Positions 53,088-62,861 of a DNA stretch of 64,000 bases are shown one piece after another (the first letter of the stretch is position 1; every line of letters starts with the position of its first letter). This DNA is from Actinacidiphila paucisporea. Lineage in GTDB: Bacteria > Actinomycetota > Actinomycetes > Streptomycetales > Streptomycetaceae. The DNA is taken from NCBI RefSeq assembly GCF_900142575.1, contig NZ_FRBI01000013.1, positions 62,001-126,000 on the forward strand, written 5' to 3'. The notes under the pieces are model-generated. The model was not told the DNA's origin. It saw nothing but the letters and a program-made list of their open reading frames with translations, and did not search any database. A program made the position numbers and the translations under genes.

Positions 53088-53591
53088 ATGTCCACCACTC
53101 CCCTGCCGCCCGGCGCCCCGGCGTCCGTACGCCTGGTCAAGGCCGGCCGCGAGAAGGTCTCCTATCCCGCCACCGTGGTCGCCGACGACGGCGTCCGGGT
53201 GACCGTCACCGCGCCCTGGTCGCTGCCGCACGTCCGCGACTTCGGCTTCGTACGCTTCGAGCCCGGCGACCTGTTCACCGAGCACTACTGGCGCGACCGG
53301 TGGTACGCGGTCAAGGAGGTGCGCGACGCCCGCGGCGTGGCCAAGGGCTGGTACTGCGACATCACCCGCCCGGTCGCCGTCGCGGACGGGGTGCTCACCT
53401 CGGAGGACCTGGACCTCGACCTGTGGGTGTCGGCCGACGGCACCGAGGTGCTGCGGCTGGACGAGGACGAATTCGCCGCGAGCGGTCTGGCGGCACGCGA
53501 CCCGGACGCGGCCCGGCGTGCGGTGCGCGCCCTGGACGAACTGGAGGCGCTGGCCCGCCGCGACGGCGGCCTGGCACCGCTGCTCGGCTGA
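53088..53591 (+). CDS. DUF402 domain protein
   Basis: This 167-residue protein has the DUF402 barrel: FGFVRFEPGDLFTEHYWRDR, WYAVKEVRDARGVAKGWYCD, and DLDLDLWVSADG with the conserved acidic residues that bind metal. Related proteins such as Ntdp act as nucleoside di- or triphosphatases. The ATG is only one or two bases after GGAGG, so initiation may be unusual. It converges on the acetyltransferase gene. Confidence 0.85.
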   Translation: MSTTPLPPGAPASVRLVKAGREKVSYPATVVADDGVRVTVTAPWSLPHVRDFGFVRFEPGDLFTEHYWRDRWYAVKEVRDARGVAKGWYCDITRPVAVADGVLTSEDLDLDLWVSADGTEVLRLDEDEFAASGLAARDPDAARRAVRALDELEALARRDGGLAPLLG

Positions 53592-53640
53592 ACCGGGACC
53601 CGCGGGCACCCGCCCTCACCCGGCCTCGGCCATTACCCGG

Positions 53641-54156
53641 TCACACGCCGGGCCATTCCTCCACGGTCAGGGCGAAGCGCTCGTGGTCGCGCCAGGCATC
53701 GTTGATGTAGAGCATCCGCGGTGAGAAGCCCTCGTGCCGGAACCCGAGCCGCTTGGCCATGGCCACCGACCTGACGTTGTCCGGCTGGACGCTGATCTCC
53801 AGCCGGTGCAGGCCGAGGCCCCGGGGCTCGGCGGTGAAGCAGCGGTCCACCACCAGCCGCAGGCCCTCGCTCATCCGCCCGGTCCCGTTGTAAGGCACGT
53901 AGCTGTCGTAGCCGAGCGCGCCGTTGCGGAAGCGCGCCATCACGATGTTGGCGACATTGCACTTGCCGACGATGCCGCCGTCCTCGTCGTTGATGATCAG
54001 GAAGGTCCGCAGGCCCTCACCCTGCCGCCGGAGCAACTCGGGCAGTCCGTCGGGCTCCACCGGATTCCACGGCGCGAGGTGCTCGACGGACCGCAGCACG
54101 GCGCTGCGGTGCGCCTCGGCGTCACTGGACCTGGGCTCTCTGATCGATACGCGCAT
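53641..54156 (-). CDS. GNAT family N-acetyltransferase (RimJ/RimL type)
   Basis: This 171-residue enzyme has the GNAT fold. The acetyl-CoA region reads GLHRLEISVQPDNVRSVAMA, then KRLGFRHEG, and N-terminal strands include REPRSSDAEAH. RimJ/RimL-like members acetylate the N-terminus of ribosomal or other proteins, but many have small-molecule substrates. No motif here separates these. It is transcribed towards the DUF402 gene and starts 37 nt after the ffh stop codon on the same strand. Confidence 0.88.
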   Translation of the reverse strand: MRVSIREPRSSDAEAHRSAVLRSVEHLAPWNPVEPDGLPELLRRQGEGLRTFLIINDEDGGIVGKCNVANIVMARFRNGALGYDSYVPYNGTGRMSEGLRLVVDRCFTAEPRGLGLHRLEISVQPDNVRSVAMAKRLGFRHEGFSPRMLYINDAWRDHERFALTVEEWPGV

Positions 54157-54192
54157 GAACCCATCATCCCCGGACGCCGGCAGGCGCCCGCA

Positions 54193-55749
54193 TCAGCCCA
54201 TGAACTTCTTGAACTCGTCGGGCAGTTCGAAGTCCTGGCCACCGGCCGGCAGACCGAACGGGCTGTCGCCCTGGCCGGCGCCCTGCCCCTGCTCCTCGCG
54301 ACGGGCGGCCGCCGCGGCGGCGTCGGCCTTGCGCTTCATCGGGTTGCCGCTCTGCCGCTTGCCCTTGGCCTGCTTCTGCTGCTTCTTCTGCCGGCCCGGG
54401 CCGCCGCCCATGCCCGGCATCCCCGGCATACCCGGCATGCCGCCGCCCTGCGCCATCCGCGACATCATCTTGCGCGCCTCGAAGAACCGCTCCACCAGGC
54501 TCTTGACCGCGCTGACCTCGACACCGGAGCCCTTGGCGATACGGGCCCTGCGCGAGCCGTTGATCAGGTGCGGGTCGGCCCGCTCGCCCGGCGTCATGGA
54601 CTTGATGATCGCCGCGGTGCGGTCGACGTCCCTCTCGTCCAGGTTGTTGATCTGGTCCTTGATCTGGCCCATGCCCGGCAGCATGCCGAGCAGCTTGGAG
54701 ATCGAGCCCATCTTGCGGACCTGCTCCATCTGGGCCAGGAAGTCGTCCAGCGTGAATTCCTTGGGGCCCTTCGCCAGCTTGGCCGCCATCTTCTCGGCCT
54801 CGGCCTGGCTGAAGGTCTGCTCGGCCTTCTCGATCAGCGACAGCATGTCGCCCATGCCCAGGATGCGGGACGCCATCCGGTCCGGGTGGAACGCGTCGAA
54901 GTCGTCCAGCTTCTCGCCGTTCGACGCGAACATGATCTGCTTGCCGGTGACGTGCGCGATCGACAGGGCCGCGCCGCCGCGGGCGTCGCCGTCGAGCTTG
55001 GAGAGCACCACGCCGTCGAAGCCGACGCCGTCGCGGAAGGCCTCCGCGGTGTTGACCGCGTCCTGGCCGATCATCGCGTCGACGACGAAGAGGATCTCGT
55101 CGGGGTGGGTCGCGTCGCGGATGTCCGCGGCCTGCCGCATCAGCTCCTGGTCGACGCCGAGGCGGCCCGCGGTGTCGACGATCACGATGTCGTACTGCCG
55201 GGACTTGGCGAAGTCGATGGAGTCCTTGGCGACCTTGACCGGGTCGCCGACGCCGTTGCCCGGCTCGGGCGCGTAGACCGCGACGCCGGCGCGCTCGGCG
55301 ACGACGCTGAGCTGGTTGACGGCGTTCGGCCGCTGGAGGTCGCACGCGACCAGCAGCGGGGTGTGGCCCTGGCCCTGCAGCCACTTGCCGAGCTTGCCCG
55401 CCAGCGTGGTCTTTCCCGCGCCCTGGAGGCCGGCCAGCATGATCACGGTCGGCGGCTGCTTGGCGAAGCGCAGGCGGCGGGTCTCGCCGCCCAGGATGGT
55501 GATCAGCTCGTCGTTGACGATCTTGATGACCTGCTGCGCGGGATTCAGCGCCTGCGAGACCTCGGCGCCCGAGGCGCGCTGCTTGACGTTGGCGATGAAG
55601 GCGCGCACGGCGGGCAGCGCGACGTCCGCCTCGAGGAGCGCGATCCGGATCTCGCGCGCGGTGGCGTCGATGTCCGCCTCGGACAGACGGCCGCGCCCCC
55701 GGAGGGTCTTGAAGGTATTCGCGAGGCGATCAGACAGAGTGTCGAACAC
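54193..55749 (-). CDS. ffh: signal recognition particle protein Ffh
   Basis: This 518-residue GTPase binds signal peptides of nascent membrane proteins and meets its receptor FtsY (also in this window). It has the N domain, then the G domain with GLQGAGKTTLAGKLGKWL, DTAGRLGVDQELM and TKLDG-like GDARGG, and the Met-rich M domain (MLGMLPGMGQIKDQINNL). The tail is Gly/Met/Pro-rich (GGMPGMPGMPGMGGGPGRQ) and Gln/Lys-rich, longer than in E. coli. Expression is probably monocistronic, because the next gene (GNAT) is 36 nt away. Confidence 0.96.
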   Translation of the reverse strand: MFDTLSDRLANTFKTLRGRGRLSEADIDATAREIRIALLEADVALPAVRAFIANVKQRASGAEVSQALNPAQQVIKIVNDELITILGGETRRLRFAKQPPTVIMLAGLQGAGKTTLAGKLGKWLQGQGHTPLLVACDLQRPNAVNQLSVVAERAGVAVYAPEPGNGVGDPVKVAKDSIDFAKSRQYDIVIVDTAGRLGVDQELMRQAADIRDATHPDEILFVVDAMIGQDAVNTAEAFRDGVGFDGVVLSKLDGDARGGAALSIAHVTGKQIMFASNGEKLDDFDAFHPDRMASRILGMGDMLSLIEKAEQTFSQAEAEKMAAKLAKGPKEFTLDDFLAQMEQVRKMGSISKLLGMLPGMGQIKDQINNLDERDVDRTAAIIKSMTPGERADPHLINGSRRARIAKGSGVEVSAVKSLVERFFEARKMMSRMAQGGGMPGMPGMPGMGGGPGRQKKQQKQAKGKRQSGNPMKRKADAAAAAARREEQGQGAGQGDSPFGLPAGGQDFELPDEFKKFMG

Positions 55750-55801
55750 GGTGGTCGCAGATCCTCGGGGTCGGGAGTGGAAACGTCGCCTCCCAGAGTA
55801 T

Positions 55802-55834
55802 CCGGCCGGGCAGAAAGCTGTTCCTGCCCGCCGG
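55802..55834 (-). terminator. glnD terminator hairpin
   Basis: A stem of 11 bp with one bulge (CCGGCCGGGCAG pairing with CTGCCCGCCGG) lies 22 nt after the glnD stop codon. Confidence 0.6.
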
Positions 55835-55855
55835 ACTCGAGCCGGCGGTACGACG

Positions 55856-58285
55856 TCAGCGCAGCGCCGCCTCCACCTGGCGGGCCACTTCCGCCGCCCT
55901 TGCGGGCGGGAGCACCTTGCCGTCCTTGCCGACGACGTAGAAGGCGTCGACCGCGTTGGCGCCCAGCGTGGAGATGCGGGCAGACCGTACGGTGACGCCC
56001 GTGGCGGTCAGGGCCAGGCCGATGCGGTGCAGCAGGCCGGGGGCGTCGTGGGCGCGGACCTCCAGCACGGTGGCGGTCTGCGAGGTGTGGCCCGGGGCGA
56101 CGGTGACCCGGGGCGGCGGCGGGGTCACCCCGCGCCGCCTGGGGTAGGCGGCCTCGCGCTCGGCGAGCCTGGCCTCGATGTCCAGGGTGCCCTCGAAGGC
56201 CCGCGCCAGGTCGGCCCGCAGCCGCGCGGCCTCGGGCAGGGCGCCGTATTCGGCCGAGACCCGCCAGCTGAGCAGGGCGACAGGGCCCTCGCCGATCGGG
56301 TCGACGGCCCGCAGGTCGGCGGCTCTGACGCCGAGCCGGTGCAGCGCGAGCACACCGGCGGCCTGGGCGAGCAGCGCGGGGCGGTCGGGGACGGCGAGCA
56401 GCAGTTCCACGCCCAGGGCCTCGTCCAGGGCCTCGCCCTCGCCGTCGGGCTCGGCGTGGGCGTGCAGGGCCAGGACGGGGCCGTGGGTGCGGGCGGCCTC
56501 GATGGCCAGGCGCTCCTCCTCCGCGGTGGAGTCGCGCTCGGCGGCCTCGGGCAGCGCGCCGGTGTCCAGCGCCCCCGCGACCCGCTCGACCAGTTCGGCC
56601 AGCAGCGAGGCCCGCCAGGTGCTCCAGGCGGCGGGACCGGTCGCGAGGGCGTCGGCCTCGGTGAGCGCGGCCAGCAGCTCCAGCGTGGAGGTGTCCCGTA
56701 CGACGCCGGCGACCGCGCGTACGGTCTCCGGGTCGTCCAGGTCGCGCCGGGTCGCGGTGTCGATCAGCAGCAGGTGGTGGCGTACCAGCAGCGCCAGCGT
56801 GTCGGCGTCGGCGCTGTTGAAGCCGATCCTGGTGGCGACGTCGCGGGCGATGACCTCGCCGGCCTCGCTGTGGTCGCCGGGCCAGCCCTTGCCGATGTCG
56901 TGCAGCAGGGCCGCGGTCAGCAGCAGGTCGGGGCGGCCGACCCGGCGGGTCAGGCCCGCGGCCTGCACGGCGGTCTCGACCAGGTGCCGGTCGACGGTGA
57001 AGCGGTGCACGGCATTGCGCTGCGGGCGGCAGCGGACCCGCTCCCAGTCCGGCAGCAGCCGGGTGATCAGGCCTTCGGCCTCCAGCGCCTCCCAGACCTG
57101 CACGGTGGACTCGCCGGCACCGAGCAGCGTGACCAGCTGCTCACGCGCCTCGGCGGGCCACGGTTCGGGCAGCGGTCGGGCGGCGGCGGCCAGCCTGCGC
57201 ACCGCGTGCAGCGACAGCGGCAGGCCCGCCTGCGCGGCGGCAGCGGCGGCCCGCAGCGGAAGGACGGGGTCGCGTTCGGGCTTGGCGGCGAGCGCGAGCA
57301 CCGCCTCGCCCTCCTGCTCCACGACGCCTTCCGCCAGCGGTACGCGCTCGGGCGTGCTGCCGGCCGGGGTGCTTCTGCTACGGCCGAGCAGTCGGCGGCG
57401 GGGCCGGGATTCGCGGGCCCGCAGCACCCGGCCGACCTCGCGCCAGGTGACGTCGGAGGCGTAGGAGATCCGCCGGGCGGCCTCGTAGATCTGGCGCAGC
57501 AGCGTGTCGGCGTCGAGCAGGCCGAGGGCGGCGGCGACCTGGTCCTGCTCCTGGAGCGCGAGCCGGTCGGTGGCCCGCCCGGTGACCAGGTGCAGCGCGT
57601 CGCGGGCGTCGAGCAGCCGGGTACGGGCCTCCTCCAGGCCCTCGCGGGGCGCGTCGGCCAGCCAGGAAGCGGCGACGGCCCGCAGCGCGGTGGCGTCCCG
57701 CAGGCCGCCGCGGGCCTCCTTGAGGTCGGGTTCGAGCAGGTAGGACAGCTCGCCCTGGCGCTCCGCGCGCTCCTGGCACAGTTCGAGCAGCGCCGGCAGC
57801 CGCTTGGGCGCCTGGTTGCGCCAGTCGGCCAGCACGGCGGTGCGCAGGCCGGAGCTGAGGGCCTGGTCGCCCGCCAGGTGGCGGGCGTCGAGCAGGCCGA
57901 GCTGGACCTTGAGGTCGTCGGCGGCCGTCTTGCGCGCCTCGTCGGGGGTGCGCACCGAGTGGTCGAGGGCCAGGCCCAGGTCCCACACCGGGTACCAGAG
58001 GCGGTCGGCGAGGGCCCCGACGGATTTCTCCGAGTCGTGCAGCAGCACCAGGTCCAGGTCGCTGCGCGGGGACAGCTCGCCGCGGCCGTAGCCGCCGACG
58101 GCGAGCAGAGCCCAGCCGCCGGTTCCGGTGGCCTCGGCGGCGTCGGCAGCCAGGCCCGCGAGCCAGCGGTCGGTGAGCGCGGCCAGCGCCGCGCGGCGCG
58201 GCGGCCCGGACCGCGCCTCCTCGTTGAGAAGGCGCAGCCGGGCCGCCGCGTAACTGTCGTCCTGCGCTTCGACGCTGTCGCTCAC
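55856..58285 (-). CDS. glnD: PII adenylyl/uridylyltransferase GlnD
   Basis: This 809-residue enzyme senses glutamine and modifies the PII protein; in streptomycetes it adenylylates GlnK. An N-terminal nucleotidyltransferase shows AVGGYGRGELSPRSDLDLVL. A central region follows, then an HD domain (LLHDIGKGWPGDHSEAGE) and two C-terminal ACT domains (LLLAVPDRPALLAQAAGVL and VRAHDAPGLLHRIGLAL). The GTG start has GGAGAAC upstream. It follows glnK on the same strand with a 26-nt gap, so amtB-glnK-glnD form one operon. Confidence 0.95.
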   Translation of the reverse strand: MSDSVEAQDDSYAAARLRLLNEEARSGPPRRAALAALTDRWLAGLAADAAEATGTGGWALLAVGGYGRGELSPRSDLDLVLLHDSEKSVGALADRLWYPVWDLGLALDHSVRTPDEARKTAADDLKVQLGLLDARHLAGDQALSSGLRTAVLADWRNQAPKRLPALLELCQERAERQGELSYLLEPDLKEARGGLRDATALRAVAASWLADAPREGLEEARTRLLDARDALHLVTGRATDRLALQEQDQVAAALGLLDADTLLRQIYEAARRISYASDVTWREVGRVLRARESRPRRRLLGRSRSTPAGSTPERVPLAEGVVEQEGEAVLALAAKPERDPVLPLRAAAAAAQAGLPLSLHAVRRLAAAARPLPEPWPAEAREQLVTLLGAGESTVQVWEALEAEGLITRLLPDWERVRCRPQRNAVHRFTVDRHLVETAVQAAGLTRRVGRPDLLLTAALLHDIGKGWPGDHSEAGEVIARDVATRIGFNSADADTLALLVRHHLLLIDTATRRDLDDPETVRAVAGVVRDTSTLELLAALTEADALATGPAAWSTWRASLLAELVERVAGALDTGALPEAAERDSTAEEERLAIEAARTHGPVLALHAHAEPDGEGEALDEALGVELLLAVPDRPALLAQAAGVLALHRLGVRAADLRAVDPIGEGPVALLSWRVSAEYGALPEAARLRADLARAFEGTLDIEARLAEREAAYPRRRGVTPPPPRVTVAPGHTSQTATVLEVRAHDAPGLLHRIGLALTATGVTVRSARISTLGANAVDAFYVVGKDGKVLPPARAAEVARQVEAALR

Positions 58286-58311
58286 TCGTTCTCCAGCGCT
58301 GGGTTCGGGGA

Positions 58312-59978
<1,667 letters not shown>

Positions 59979-60081
59979 CGGCGTCTCCTCTTCGTCCGAA
60001 CGGCCCGGGCGGGGCGGTGCAGGGTGGGCCGGTTTTCGCCATGAGATTGGCTGAGCCGGGTTTCCGCCGATGCCGCAGGGT

Positions 60082-60117
60082 GTTTCGCCGCCGTGACGAA
60101 GAAGTCGGGTGTGTTAC
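60082..60117 (-). promoter_or_regulatory. GlnR box upstream of amtB
   Basis: Read on the minus strand, GTCAC-N6-GAAAC (60097-60082) is a full match to the GlnR consensus gTnAc-n6-GaAAc. Four bases upstream stands a weaker second box, GTAAC-N6-GACTT (60117-60102). The strong box lies about 104 nt before the amtB start. In Streptomyces GlnR activates amtB-glnK-glnD under nitrogen limitation, which fits. Confidence 0.75.
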
Positions 60118-60212
60118 GTGGAGATGAACCGTCCCCTGGTTCGGTGAAAGCTGTATACGGGTGGGGAAAGAGATCGCCGGGGACTGCGGTCTCCACGGCC
60201 CGCGGCCGTTCG

Positions 60213-61673
60213 TCAGGCGGTCTCGGCGACCTCGGGCAGTTCCACCGAGAGCCTATCCGCAAGCCTCGCCACAGCGGGTACGTCGCCGAAGTCGCGGACC
60301 GCCGTGTCGGTGGTTTTGCGGATACGGGTGTTCACCCGTTCCGACCTGACCCTTTTGGCGACCGTCATGGCCTGCTCGGTGAAATGCGCCGCCTGTTCGG
60401 GTTCGCGCTGGAGCAGGTGGACACTGGCCAGACCGACCAGGTTCAGAGCATAGGCGCGCTGGTGGACGGTGTCGTTGCTGAATCCCTCGACCGCCTTCTC
60501 CATCACCGGGTGGGCGAGCGAGGCGTAGGCGGGGCTGCGGCCGGCGACATAGGCCAGGTCGCGGTAGGAGTGGGCATTCTCCGCGTGCAGCTCGGCCAGG
60601 TTGAAGAAGCTGATCCAGCTCGGGTCCTCGTCGGGGCGGGACTCGGTGAAGGTGTCCTCGGCGGCCCGGACGGCCCGGTGGCACTTGTTGACCTGGCCCA
60701 TGTTGGCGTAGGCCCGCGCCTCCAGGGCGTGCAGCATGGCCTGGGTGGTGGCGCTCGCCGAGTCGCGGCTGCCGTACTGCGCCAGGTGGATCAGCTCCAG
60801 GGCGTCGTCGGGCCGGTTCAGGTGGATCATCTGGCGGCTCATCGAGGACAGGATGAAGGCGCCCAGCGGGCGGTCGCCGGCCTCCTTGGCCGCGTGCAGC
60901 GCGAGCACCAGGTACTTCTGGGCGGTGGGCTGCAGGCCGATGTCGTAGCTCATCCAGCCGGCCAGTGCCGCGAGGTCGGCGGTGACGCGGTAGAGGCGCC
61001 GGGCGACGGGCTCGGTGTGCGACTCCTGGAGCAGGTCGGTGACCTCGTGCAGCTGGCCGACCACCGCCTTGCGGCGCAGGCCGCCGCCGCACTGGTTGTC
61101 CCACATGCGGAACATCTCGGCGGTGGACTCCAGCAGTTGCAGCTCCTGCTCGGAGAGCCGGGACGGCCGGCCGCCGCCGTCGCGGGGCCCGGCGGGCGCC
61201 GGGATCGGCAGGCCGGCCGGGGAGGTGGGCACCAGCCAGCGCTGCATGGGCTCGATCAGCGCGGGCCCGGCGGACAGCGCCAGGGAGCCGCCGAGGAAGC
61301 CGCGGCGGCCGAGCATTAGGTCGCTGCGGGAGAACTCGCTGATCAGCTCGACGGTCTGCGGCCCGGCCCAGGGCAGGTCCACGTCGCCGCCGGCCTGCGG
61401 CTGGTGCGCGGAGCGCAGGCCCAGGTCCTCGACAGGGACGACGCAGCCGAAGCGCTCCGAGAACAGCTCGGACAGGATGCGTGGTATCGGTTCGCGCGGC
61501 TGCTCGCCGTCCAGCCAGCGGCGCACCCGTGAGGTGTCGGTGCTGACGTGGTGCGCGCCGAGCTGGCGCGCCCTGCGGTTGACCTGGCGAGCCAGCTCGC
61601 CCTTGGACCATCCACTGCGCACGAACCACGAACTCAGCTGCGCGTTGGGCTGCCTGTCTGCTGCGCCGCCCAC
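60213..61673 (-). CDS. nsdA: NsdA-type negative regulator of differentiation
   Basis: This protein of about 486 residues has an N-terminal helix-turn-helix-like part (SSWFVRSGWSKGELARQVN, STDTSRVRRWLDGEQPREP) followed by many TPR-like helical repeats through the C-terminus (for example HALEARAYANMGQVNKCHR). Its order next to amtB matches nsdA of S. coelicolor, whose loss increases sporulation and antibiotic production. The start is uncertain: GTG 61673 has GGGGG 7 nt upstream, while a TTG two codons earlier is possible. The gene is divergent from the prim-pol-like gene at 62025. Confidence 0.88.
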   Translation of the reverse strand: MGGAADRQPNAQLSSWFVRSGWSKGELARQVNRRARQLGAHHVSTDTSRVRRWLDGEQPREPIPRILSELFSERFGCVVPVEDLGLRSAHQPQAGGDVDLPWAGPQTVELISEFSRSDLMLGRRGFLGGSLALSAGPALIEPMQRWLVPTSPAGLPIPAPAGPRDGGGRPSRLSEQELQLLESTAEMFRMWDNQCGGGLRRKAVVGQLHEVTDLLQESHTEPVARRLYRVTADLAALAGWMSYDIGLQPTAQKYLVLALHAAKEAGDRPLGAFILSSMSRQMIHLNRPDDALELIHLAQYGSRDSASATTQAMLHALEARAYANMGQVNKCHRAVRAAEDTFTESRPDEDPSWISFFNLAELHAENAHSYRDLAYVAGRSPAYASLAHPVMEKAVEGFSNDTVHQRAYALNLVGLASVHLLQREPEQAAHFTEQAMTVAKRVRSERVNTRIRKTTDTAVRDFGDVPAVARLADRLSVELPEVAETA

Positions 61674-62024
61674 GGTCAAGCCCCCATCCCGGTCTCGCTC
61701 GACCCGTCGCCCCAGTGATTACCAGGGCCGGTCGGGTGCTGTCCGCCGGTTGCCGAAAGTGTCGGCGGCCGGACCGCTGGCCATGGGCCGGACGAAGGTG
61801 CCTGCGGCACATGCACAGGACGCGAACGGTCCACGGCCATGGACTCACCAACTGAAAGTAGTCCTACCCTCACTCGTCCGGCGACCAGGTGTGGGGAAAC
61901 GCCACCATTCGCCACCCCTTCGAATGAACTCGGTTGCGACTCCAGGCGATTCACTTGACACATGCCGGTCGCACAAGGTCGGACGGGCGCGTAACCATCG
62001 CGGCGGCGATCCGTTGGAGGTGTC
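61674..62024. other. 350-nt divergent intergenic region nsdA/prim-pol-like
   Basis: No gene is visible here. The area 61850-61985 is AT-richer and contains TTGACA at 61955-61960, but no good -10 element follows at 17-18 nt. It must hold promoters for both flanking genes. Confidence 0.5.
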
Positions 62025-62759
62025 ATGGTGTTCACGATCGGCAGCATGCGGGAGTCGCGGCAGCAGCGGAACGGCGTACGGGAGGTCGCCAGAGCGGCGG
62101 TGCGACCCGGTGCGCGTACCGGCGTGCGCCGGCGGACGCACGCCGAGGTGTGCACCACCGTCGGTGACTACGCCTGGCGGTGCGGCTGGGCGGTGGTGCC
62201 GGGGGCGCGGGTCGCCCGCGGTGGCGGGCCCTGCTCGTGCGGCGACGCGGGATGCCCGCAGCCGGGCGCGCATCCGCTGCCCTTCGCCGACGAGATCCCG
62301 GCCGGCGCCGCACCGGAGGGCGCCGCGCAGGCGTGGGCGCGGGTGCCCGGCGCGGCGGTGCTGCTGCCCGCCGGGCGCGCCTTCGACGTCATCGAGGTCG
62401 CCGAGGCCCCGGGCCGGCGGGCGCTGGTGCGGCTGGAGCGGATGGGGCTGCGGCTCGGTCCCGTGCTGCTGACGCCGGCGGGGCGCGCGCAGTTCTTCGT
62501 CGCGCCGGGCGCGGCCGCGGCCCTGCCGCACCTGCTCTACCGGATGGGCTGGGACGACGCGGATCTGGACCTGCGCTGCCTGGGCCCCGGCGACCATGTC
62601 ACCGCTCCCCCGTCCGACCTCGGCGGCCTCGGCCCGGTGCGCTGGCTGCGCGAGCCGCTGCCCGGCAGCGCCCCGCAGGTCCCCGAGGCCAGGCTGCTGC
62701 TGGGCACGCTGGCGTTCGTCTGCCACCGGGACCGGGCGCACGCCTGCGGCAGCGCGTAG
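62025..62759 (+). CDS. bifunctional DNA primase/polymerase-like protein
   Basis: This 244-residue protein has a Cys-rich loop (GPCSCGDAGCPQPGAHP) where prim-pol N-terminal domains bind zinc, followed by AVLLPAGRAFDVIEV. A later segment (GPVLLTPAGRAQFFVAPGAA and GPVRWLREPLPG) resembles the small protein at 11031-11480. Streptomycetes keep a similar gene between nsdA and ftsY. The catalytic acidic residues expected for a primase are not evident, so it may bind DNA without synthesis. The ATG has GGAGGTGTC immediately upstream. Confidence 0.7.
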   Translation: MVFTIGSMRESRQQRNGVREVARAAVRPGARTGVRRRTHAEVCTTVGDYAWRCGWAVVPGARVARGGGPCSCGDAGCPQPGAHPLPFADEIPAGAAPEGAAQAWARVPGAAVLLPAGRAFDVIEVAEAPGRRALVRLERMGLRLGPVLLTPAGRAQFFVAPGAAAALPHLLYRMGWDDADLDLRCLGPGDHVTAPPSDLGGLGPVRWLREPLPGSAPQVPEARLLLGTLAFVCHRDRAHACGSA

Positions 62760-62795
62760 GCGCGAGGCGGCGTCCATGGCGAGGCCTTCGCACGC

Positions 62796-62829
62796 GTAAG
62801 GGGCGCCCGTCAGGACGGGCGCCCCTTAC
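62796..62829. terminator. strong bidirectional terminator before ftsY end
   Basis: A perfect 16-bp stem (GTAAGGGGCGCCCGTC with GACGGGCGCCCCTTAC) closes a tiny loop in the gap between the convergent prim-pol-like and ftsY genes. Confidence 0.85.
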
Positions 62830-62861
62830 CCACGCGGCGCGAAGCTCACCGCGCGTGACGG

